A stretch of 64,000 nucleotides of DNA from Gammaproteobacteria bacterium (GTDB taxonomy: Bacteria > Pseudomonadota > Gammaproteobacteria > Enterobacterales > Alteromonadaceae). This document shows, piece after piece, positions 58,201 to 64,000 of the stretch. Positions within the stretch are counted from its first letter, which is position 1. The number at the start of each line of letters is the position of its first letter. The stretch is taken from the NCBI GenBank assembly GCA_018825965.1, contig JAHKAA010000035.1, positions 37,769 to 101,768 on the forward strand. The letters are read 5' to 3'. Made by a program: the position numbers and the translations under genes. The notes beneath the pieces are model-generated. The model was not told where the DNA came from. It did no database searches and was given only the letters and a program-made list of their open reading frames with translations.

Positions 58201-59923
58201 TATTGTTGAGTTGATGGGGGGAAAGCTGCAGTTGCAAAGCGAACCAGGCAAAGGCAGTTGTTTTTGGTTCGACCTTGAGTTTAATGTTGCCACTGAAGTG
58301 GAGGCGCAGCGCCTCATTACTATCAGTTCCGACACCAGGGTGTTGATTGTGGATGACAACGCAACGGCATTAGAGATACTGCAAAAAACTGTAGAGCAAC
58401 TCGGTGCAAGTGTCATGCTCGCGCGTTCAGGTGAAGAGGCGTTGGCCTGTGTTGAGCATTGTTTTGCAACCAATCAAACATTGCATGTGGTGCTGATGGA
58501 TTATCGCATGCCAGGCATGAATGGCCTGGAAGTGGCACAGTGTATCAAAGCAAAATCCGATGCAAGCAATTTGCCTGTGGTGATTATGGTCAGTGCCTTT
58601 GGCCGTGACGAAATTATGAAAGCACAAACTACTGAAGTGCTTCCTTATGCTGCTTATCTAACGAAGCCAGTCACACCACAGCAAGTTGGCGCGCTTATTG
58701 AGGGCTCCATCTCTGGAGATATACTAAAACCTTCCGCACGAGTGAGGCCAGAGCAAAGCACATCACCTTTGCGCGGCCTGCGTTTATTACTGGTGGAAGA
58801 CAATGAATTTAATCGTGTAGTGGCTTCTGAGCTGCTGGAACATGAAGGCGCAGTGGTAGATATGGCCGTCGGTGGGCAGGAAGGTATTGATGCGATTATT
58901 AAAGGGAATACCAGTTACGATCTGGTATTGATGGATGTTCAGATGCCTGTCGTTGATGGCTTAGAGGCCACACGTCAAATCCGCGCTGATAAGCGCTTTG
59001 CATCACTGCCTATTATCGCTATGACAGCGAATGTTTATACATCTGATCAGGAAGACTGCATTAAGGCTGGAATGAACGGGCATTTAGCCAAACCTTTTGA
59101 TTTAGATAAAGTCATTGAAACTATTTTATTTTTTACCAACAAGAACCTTGATAAAGATACTCATCTTTCCCTTTTAAGCTATGAATCAAAGAAGCAGCCG
59201 GCTCACTCAGCAAGGCTTTCTGGTGAGGTGGCAGTTAGCAATGATGTTGAGAACGAACGTCAGAAAGCTCCATCCGAAACGATTAACCTTACTCAGCCAG
59301 AATTGCAAGAACTTCATTTTGAGAGAAAAAATCTTGAAGTGTTGCTGAAGCCTTTTGGCGGGAAAGAGGCATTCTTCAGACGTTTAATCCATGTATTCGA
59401 AACAAACTTTACCAGCCAGTTGGTCAGTCTGAAGGAGAAAATTAAACAAAACGATCACCACGAAGTTTTGGATATCCTGCATGCCATCAAGGGAACGTCC
59501 GGCACTATAGGTCTTGCAACTTTATATCAGGTCATTTGCCAGCTTGAATTTCAGCTTAAGCAAGATTTTAACTTAGCAGAATTCGAGCCCAGCACTTTTT
59601 ATTCCGGACTTCCAGAGCGCTTGAGCGCTATTGCACAGCATGAGTTATCTGATATTCATCAGCTACTTGCAAAAAAAGAGGCTCAAACTTCTGAAGCTGT
59701 TTTATCCACTGCATACAATAAAGATGACTTAGTACAAATGCTCGAGACACTCAGGCCCTATTTGCAGACTGTTAATCTGGAAGCATTAACTTTGTCTCAG
59801 CAGCTAAAAGAAAAGCTTGTTGGTCATGAGCAATGGCTAAGTATGTCAAAAGACCTTTTTGACGCGATAGAACAGTTAAATTTCGATCTGGCTCTGCTTG
59901 AGTTGAATAAATTAAGCAAATGA
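55280..59923 (+). CDS. Large hybrid sensor kinase: CHASE, PAS repeats, HisKA, HATPase, two receivers, Hpt
   Basis: A 1547-residue membrane kinase with a full internal phosphorelay. Spans at about 13-31 and 310-328 bracket a CHASE domain (ARGFGFIRRVP, GLDIASE). Three PAS domains (about 345-465, 485-615, 640-755) are followed by HisKA with H785 (NMSHEIRTPM), HATPase, receiver 1 (LMDYRMPG), receiver 2 (LMDVQMPV) and Hpt with H1401 (LHAIKGTSG). Its H-box differs from those of the neighbouring kinases, so it is of separate origin. Start codon TTG with AAGGAA upstream. It lies exactly between the two direct repeats. Confidence 0.92.
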   Translation: MNKQAEVLLKYRWSLLVFLVGITLSVLLGYQTQSNNMLRINQAMQGALDVVSEDILTRVKLYQYGLRGARGSVLTAGEHGISRALFYRYSLTRDVDLEFPGARGFGFIRRVPVSETPQFLANARADGWPEFSIRELSPNSKERYVIQYIEPVERNKAAVGLDIASEHNRYAAATSAMLSGEVRLTGPITLVQASGLPSQSFLILMPLYRSVKTPETAAEREKQAFGWSYAPLIMTEVLAHVRVDANKFILSLDDVTEPETPVRFFNNAVDATGLYAINAVHIIYGRSWRFNMAAQPAFIQSMHLQSPVQLGLFGAMASLLLALLAGLVETNRRNRERLFAQQAKLVSLVESSADGIISCTLDGRVLSWNKGAESLLGYTSEEAINTELQSLIAQPLLADELSARLRCVAKGQSITNYDTVHKTKGGSLIDVSITLSPIYAENGEVVAASKTVRDISTQKLAEAEVRELNTSLEARVAQRTAEIASLNLLFKNVLASASDFAIIATDTQGAIQLFNRGAELLLGYSADEVMGQATPMLFHSAEELALRLSAVDEKQPLLSSPDFQSLIELSEHDEWVREWSYLHKEGLKIDVNLVITAMHNDEHQLVGYLFIATDITQQKQKQNQLITTQQQLSSQTEQLMLAYKVAELGIWEWRLADNSLVWNDKMFEFYEQPSALNHNGLNYFHWESRVHPDDRDATASLLHDAVAGTRDYTPIFRLQLPSGKVRYIQGGAYVQRDSQGAAIRVVGINRDITAERELELQLRESKYLAEAANSAKSMFLANMSHEIRTPMNAVLGMLQLIKSTELSAQQHDYTSKAQIAAKSLLNLINDILDYSKIEAGKLELEQQPFNTEALLRELDVVLSPSLGKKNVELLFDIDSALPTAVEGDRLRLQQVLINLSSNAIKFTTEGEVVLQLTLLQLQDKKARVRFSVRDTGIGISPSQQLRIFEGFTQAEASTTRQYGGTGLGLVISKRIVELMGGKLQLQSEPGKGSCFWFDLEFNVATEVEAQRLITISSDTRVLIVDDNATALEILQKTVEQLGASVMLARSGEEALACVEHCFATNQTLHVVLMDYRMPGMNGLEVAQCIKAKSDASNLPVVIMVSAFGRDEIMKAQTTEVLPYAAYLTKPVTPQQVGALIEGSISGDILKPSARVRPEQSTSPLRGLRLLLVEDNEFNRVVASELLEHEGAVVDMAVGGQEGIDAIIKGNTSYDLVLMDVQMPVVDGLEATRQIRADKRFASLPIIAMTANVYTSDQEDCIKAGMNGHLAKPFDLDKVIETILFFTNKNLDKDTHLSLLSYESKKQPAHSARLSGEVAVSNDVENERQKAPSETINLTQPELQELHFERKNLEVLLKPFGGKEAFFRRLIHVFETNFTSQLVSLKEKIKQNDHHEVLDILHAIKGTSGTIGLATLYQVICQLEFQLKQDFNLAEFEPSTFYSGLPERLSAIAQHELSDIHQLLAKKEAQTSEAVLSTAYNKDDLVQMLETLRPYLQTVNLEALTLSQQLKEKLVGHEQWLSMSKDLFDAIEQLNFDLALLELNKLSK

Positions 59924-59993
59924 TGACAAACGAAGCGTCATGATAGTGAACAGATATATAAGCCACAGTAGACGAGAATAAACAGGCGGTGCT

Positions 59994-60086
59994 ATGCAAT
60001 TAGAAAATATTATGCACGTATTTGAAGCTACTCAGCTTGGCGATCAACTGGACGCTATTTATCAGACTTTCAGTGTGTCTGAATAA
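59994..60086 (+). pseudogene. Response regulator remnant with internal in-frame deletion
   Basis: A 30-codon frame that joins the first nine codons of the regulator type at 54602 (MQLENIMHV) directly to its last codons (FEATQLGDQLDAIYQTFSVS). Everything between, including the phospho-acceptor, is missing, so it cannot function as a receiver. It sits 19 bp before the GAF kinase start, just as the intact regulator precedes the truncated kinase start. Confidence 0.75.
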
Positions 60087-60155
60087 CTATTAACCGGAGA
60101 CGTTCATGCAAGTACCAGCGTTGCCCCAAACAGAGCAAGAAAGACTTTTGGCGCT
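60021..60155 (+). repeat. Direct repeat, right copy
   Basis: Counterpart of 54926-55062; includes the end of the regulator remnant and the start of the intact GAF kinase gene. Confidence 0.85.
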
Positions 60156-62856
60156 GAAATTGACTGGGTTGCTCGACACTGAGTCAGAGCCTCGTTTCGA
60201 TCGACTCACACGCCTAGCACAAATGGCCTTAGGTACCGAAATCGTCCTTATTTCTCTGGTTGATGCAGAACGTCAATGGTTTAAATCTAAACAAGGCCTG
60301 GATGCCTGTGAAACGACAAGGGATATTTCATTTTGTGGCCATGCAATTTTGGCTGATGGTATTTTCGAAGTTCCAGATACCCTGGCAGATGTTCGTTTCG
60401 CAGATAATCCTTTGGTTTTAGGTGCTCCTTTCATTCGGTTTTATGCTGGAGTGCCTCTGCTAAGAAATGGTCAGCCCATAGGAACACTTTGTTTCATTGA
60501 TAGCAGTCCCCGCCATTTTTCAGACAAAGAGAGAGAGATTGCGGCGGAGTTCGCCAAAGTAGTAGAGCAAGAAATTCAGGATAGGCTTCAGGAAAAAGCA
60601 CATCAGCAGTTGGTGGCGAGCGAGTTAATGTACCGCTCAGTGTTAGAAGGAACAAGGATAGGCACCTGGCAATGGAATGTGCAGACAGGAGAGACTCTGT
60701 TTAACCAGCGCTGGGCTGAAATCGTTGGGTATGAACTGGCCGAACTGGAACCTGTTTCTATTAATACCTGGCTAAGTCTGGCACACCCTGATGATTTACC
60801 TGAGTCAGGCCAACAACTGCAGGCCCATTTTGACGGGGACACTGCATTTTATGATTTTAAGTGCAGGATGAAACACAAAGACGGCCATTATGTATGGGTG
60901 CATGACAGAGGTCGGGTTATTTCATGGACTGCAGATGGTAAGCCGCTGATGATGTACGGCACTCATGCGGATATCACTGAGCAAAAAAACAGTGAGCTCG
61001 CCTTAGTGCAAAGCAGAGATCAGTTTCAGACCTTAGTCTCCAATATACCGGGTATTACTTACCGATGTCTGTTCGATGAACACTGGACTATGCTGTTTAT
61101 TAGCTCTCACATCGAACTTCTCTCTGGCTATCCTGCTTCTGACTTTATAAGCAACGCAGTGCGTAGCTATGCCAGTGTGATCCACCCGGACGACAGAGAA
61201 TGGGTGGAAGAGAACGTTGCGAAAGCCTTGAACAACAAAAAAAGTTGGGTACTTAATTATCGTATCTTACATGCTGATGGTTCAGTTCGCTGGGTGGAGG
61301 AAAGAGGCGCCGCCGAATATGATGAAGCAGATAAGGCACTATTCCTCGACGGCTTTATCCTTGATGTTACTAAGGAACATCAGCTACAGGAACAACTGGT
61401 AAAGCTAACCCAACAATTACCTGGCGTTGTCTATCAATTTCAGCTGTGGCCGGATGGCCGCACAGCATTCCCTTACGCCAGTGCCGCTATTGAATACATC
61501 TATGGATTAAAAGCCGCAGATGTAATTCACGATGCATCTCCAGCTTTCGCTAAGATATATCCGGACGATTTACCTGCAGTTGCAAAAAGTATCGAAGATT
61601 CACGTCTTGGTATGACTCTCTGGCAACATGAATATCGGGTAGTCAAAAAAGATAGTTCACTGATGTGGCTATCAGGTAAAGCAACGCCAGAACTACAGTT
61701 GGACGGCAGTACCTTATGGCACGGTTACATTCAGGACATAACTCAATCGAAAGAATACTATCTTGAGCTTGAAGCTCTGAATAAACAACTGCGGTTTACC
61801 CAGCAGTGCCTTGAGCTTGCCAGCGAACAAGCAAAAATTGGTTATTGGCAGGCATCGCTTAAAAATGGTTCGCTGTGGTGGTCTCCCATTATTTATCAAA
61901 TATTTGGCTTTGACCCCAAAGAAACCAAGCCTAGCGTAGCTCTGTTTCAAAGTACCTTGCATCCTGATGATGTTGCAAAAGTGGAACAAAGTGAACAACG
62001 TGCCCGAGAAACAGGTATTCATAACGTGGTGCATCGAATTGTTCGCCCTGATGGTGAAATACGTTGGGTACATGAGCTGGCTCAACTACTGCCTGAAGAG
62101 AAAGACCCCGATTTGATATTGATAGGTTCAGTGCAAGACATTACAGAGCGTATGAAGTTACAACAAATAAAAGATGAATTTATCTCTACGGTAAGTCATG
62201 AACTTCGCACACCCCTTACCTCGATCCATGGCGCATTAAATTTACTGACCGCCTCTAACTTAGTGCAACTTCCACCAAAAGCCGAGAAGTTATTGGGGAT
62301 TGCCAGTAGCAACTGTCAGCAGTTAAGTCGCTTGATTAATGACTTATTGGATATTGAAAAACTGGTGGCTGGAAAAATGTTGTTCGATATAAAGCGAATG
62401 GAACTATGGCCAGTTCTGCAAAAAGCGCTAGATAATCATCAACCTTATGCTGCACAGCAAAATATTCGTTTGCAATTAAAACTTGATACAAATGTAAAGG
62501 ACATTGTGATCTCTATAGATGAATACAGATTGATGCAGGTATTAACCAATTTACTTTCAAACGCAGTTAAATTTTCGCCTTTAGGGGGCGAGGTTGTATT
62601 GTCTGCTCAACGCATTGCAGATGAAGTAGAAATTTCTGTGCAAGATAGTGGCCCCGGTATCTCTGAAGACTTTAAACATAAAATTTTCCAGCGTTTTTCT
62701 CAAGCTGACGCCAGCAGCGCCAAGATGAAAGGTGGTACAGGTTTGGGGTTAGCGCTTTGCAAGGAAATAGTCGAAGCTATGCATGGCTCTATAGGCTTCG
62801 AGTCCGAACCTGGTTGCGGTGCAAGATTCTACATCAGCTTCCCATTAAGAGATTGA
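60106..62856 (+). CDS. Soluble sensor histidine kinase: GAF, four PAS domains, HisKA, HATPase
   Basis: A 916-residue cytoplasmic kinase without membrane spans. The GAF domain (about 25-160) has SLVDAERQWFKS and ISFCGHAI, typical of GAF-PAS kinases. Four PAS/PAC units follow (about 170-300, 305-430, 430-550, 560-680), each ending with DIT-type PAC motifs (HADITEQK, LDVTKEH, QDITQSK, QDITERM). HisKA carries H698 (VSHELRTPLTSI) and HATPase GGTGLGLALCKE. There is no receiver, so it must signal to a partner, perhaps the protein encoded next. Confidence 0.92.
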   Translation: MQVPALPQTEQERLLALKLTGLLDTESEPRFDRLTRLAQMALGTEIVLISLVDAERQWFKSKQGLDACETTRDISFCGHAILADGIFEVPDTLADVRFADNPLVLGAPFIRFYAGVPLLRNGQPIGTLCFIDSSPRHFSDKEREIAAEFAKVVEQEIQDRLQEKAHQQLVASELMYRSVLEGTRIGTWQWNVQTGETLFNQRWAEIVGYELAELEPVSINTWLSLAHPDDLPESGQQLQAHFDGDTAFYDFKCRMKHKDGHYVWVHDRGRVISWTADGKPLMMYGTHADITEQKNSELALVQSRDQFQTLVSNIPGITYRCLFDEHWTMLFISSHIELLSGYPASDFISNAVRSYASVIHPDDREWVEENVAKALNNKKSWVLNYRILHADGSVRWVEERGAAEYDEADKALFLDGFILDVTKEHQLQEQLVKLTQQLPGVVYQFQLWPDGRTAFPYASAAIEYIYGLKAADVIHDASPAFAKIYPDDLPAVAKSIEDSRLGMTLWQHEYRVVKKDSSLMWLSGKATPELQLDGSTLWHGYIQDITQSKEYYLELEALNKQLRFTQQCLELASEQAKIGYWQASLKNGSLWWSPIIYQIFGFDPKETKPSVALFQSTLHPDDVAKVEQSEQRARETGIHNVVHRIVRPDGEIRWVHELAQLLPEEKDPDLILIGSVQDITERMKLQQIKDEFISTVSHELRTPLTSIHGALNLLTASNLVQLPPKAEKLLGIASSNCQQLSRLINDLLDIEKLVAGKMLFDIKRMELWPVLQKALDNHQPYAAQQNIRLQLKLDTNVKDIVISIDEYRLMQVLTNLLSNAVKFSPLGGEVVLSAQRIADEVEISVQDSGPGISEDFKHKIFQRFSQADASSAKMKGGTGLGLALCKEIVEAMHGSIGFESEPGCGARFYISFPLRD

Positions 62857-62890
62857 TAGTCTAGCCTGATACTAAAATTTTGCAGGAGTA

Positions 62891-64000
62891 ATGCATTTGC
62901 CAACTAAAAAGTCGCCTGAACAACTTCAACAATTTATGGAAGAACTGCAAGCAAGTTTTTTGGCCAAGTTAGGTTTAAAGGCAGAACTATTTGCTGAGAT
63001 ATCTCATCAGTTGGAATCAGGTATTCTCACTACATTCCCAAAACTGATTAGTGAAGCTCATCAGTTAGCTGGCTCCTGTGGTACTTTTCAGTTGAATCAT
63101 CTGGGCATGCTGGCCCGACACATTGAAACCATAGCGTTGAGTGTTGATGCTTCAGAGATACAACAGGGGGACAGGCTCAAAAGTTTAATTGACTCGTTGA
63201 AACTTTTTGTTAACGAGGTTGAACAGGTTCTAATAGGACCCAGAAACTTCTCAGCGAATCTTTTACCCGAACTCGAGATGGTACAAGACGTATGGTTAGT
63301 TCTTAACCCTTCGGCTTTGCGCGACGAACTATGTGCTCAGTTACGAGCCTTTGGTTACCCGGTCAAAATTTTTTCAACTTTTTCTGAATGCATTGAGGCG
63401 CTGAGGAGCCAAACGCCGGCCTTATTGTTTTCTGAAGCAGTGTTGGCTGACCAGCTTTTGTTTGACCAAAAAGAACTCATCGAAATTATGAGCGAACATA
63501 AACGCTGGCTGATGGTTTATTCTGCCACAGACAGTTTTGATTTACGGATCAACGCCGTCAGACATAAGACTCATGGATATTTTGTCTCGCCTCTGGATAT
63601 CCCCAGTATGATGCAAAAAATTACCCGCTTATTTGATGACAGTACATTTTCAGATAAGAAAGTGAGTATTCTTGATGACGACCTTTTATTAGCTGAGCAT
63701 TACAGCTGGGTGCTTGAATCTGCAGGAATGGAAGTTCAGGTGATCCGAGACTCAAGATTAGTCATACCGGAGCTACTGTCTTTTAAGCCTGATGTTCTAT
63801 TACTTGATATGCATATGCCAGAGTTTTCTGGCGCTGAAATTTCAGGTGTCATCCGGCAATACGAGTCTTTAAGTAGCCTTCATATTGCATTTTTATCTGC
63901 TGAGCGTGATATTCAATTGCAGTTACAGGCTTTATCTTACGGTGCTGATGATTTTATTACTAAACCAATCTCAAATGAACACTTAGTTACTGCCGTCAAG
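62891..64000 (+). CDS. Hpt-receiver protein, cut by the right window edge
   Basis: An open frame of 370 codons running off the window. Residues about 30-115 form an Hpt domain with H57 in AHQLAGSCGTF. A degenerate receiver without the acidic pocket follows (about 135-250, beginning VWLVLNPSALRDELC). A normal receiver starts near residue 256 (VSILDDDLLLAEHY) with D in LLLDMHMPEFSG and K in FITKPIS. The next domain is out of view; diguanylate cyclase or another output is common. It probably takes phosphate from the preceding kinase. AGGAG lies 2 bp before ATG, so the in-frame TTG two codons later may be the real start. Confidence 0.82.
   Translation, partial: MHLPTKKSPEQLQQFMEELQASFLAKLGLKAELFAEISHQLESGILTTFPKLISEAHQLAGSCGTFQLNHLGMLARHIETIALSVDASEIQQGDRLKSLIDSLKLFVNEVEQVLIGPRNFSANLLPELEMVQDVWLVLNPSALRDELCAQLRAFGYPVKIFSTFSECIEALRSQTPALLFSEAVLADQLLFDQKELIEIMSEHKRWLMVYSATDSFDLRINAVRHKTHGYFVSPLDIPSMMQKITRLFDDSTFSDKKVSILDDDLLLAEHYSWVLESAGMEVQVIRDSRLVIPELLSFKPDVLLLDMHMPEFSGAEISGVIRQYESLSSLHIAFLSAERDIQLQLQALSYGADDFITKPISNEHLVTAVK

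Noticed and set aside
58215..58220. G6 run in the CHASE kinase as a phase-variation site
   Set aside because: Six G bases are within normal chance for a coding region; only runs of seven or more were counted.

Overview
The window looks like the chromosome of a free-living aquatic gammaproteobacterium of the Rheinheimera/Alishewanella/Alteromonadales type. This rests on gene order (nudJ-mnmA-hflD-purB; cspD opposite clpS-clpA; infA, ate, aat, trxB), the large monomeric isocitrate dehydrogenase, TamA/TamB, an ExeM-like nuclease and many large sensor kinases. The genus is an inference from content; no rRNA is present to settle it.

Layout. 1-19 kb is mostly core genome: purB (cut by the left edge), hflD, mnmA, nudJ, icd, cspD, clpS, clpA, infA, ate, aat, trxB, then a beta-propeller sensor kinase, a hemolysin-III family membrane protein, a glycosyltransferase, a Nif3-like protein and cmoM. 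An unannotated stretch at 18.95-19.20 kb folds on paper into several hairpins ending in a clear rho-independent terminator and is probably a small RNA gene.

19.3-36.6 kb is the notable region: a divergent TetR regulator and one tightly packed operon of fourteen genes. It encodes an ACP with a long C-terminal tail, two intact ketosynthases each followed by a ketosynthase-like protein without catalytic residues, a fusion of a class III aminotransferase to an acyl-ACP reductase, two short-chain dehydrogenases, an outer-membrane beta-barrel, a LolA-like periplasmic protein, an RND/MMPL exporter, a SnoaL-like lipoprotein, an NmrA-like reductase and a phosphopantetheinyl transferase. The simplest reading is a type II polyketide/fatty-acid line that releases its acyl chain as an aldehyde, converts it to a primary amine and exports the lipid to the envelope. 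The operon has no dehydratase, malonyltransferase or acyl ligase, and several genes carry G7-G8 runs.

36.7-51.5 kb is mixed: a secreted GH25 lysozyme, a DinJ/YafQ toxin-antitoxin pair, a decayed small secreted-protein gene, tamB-tamA, a NatAB-type ABC exporter, an alpha/beta hydrolase, a large secreted nuclease and a lipoprotein.

51.7-64 kb is a signalling array: a Cache-PAS hybrid kinase, a single-domain response regulator, a CHASE-PAS-Hpt hybrid kinase, a GAF-multi-PAS kinase and an Hpt-receiver protein cut by the right edge. Repeated remnants of a response regulator and a kinase start flank the central kinase, showing that the array was rearranged by duplication and deletion.
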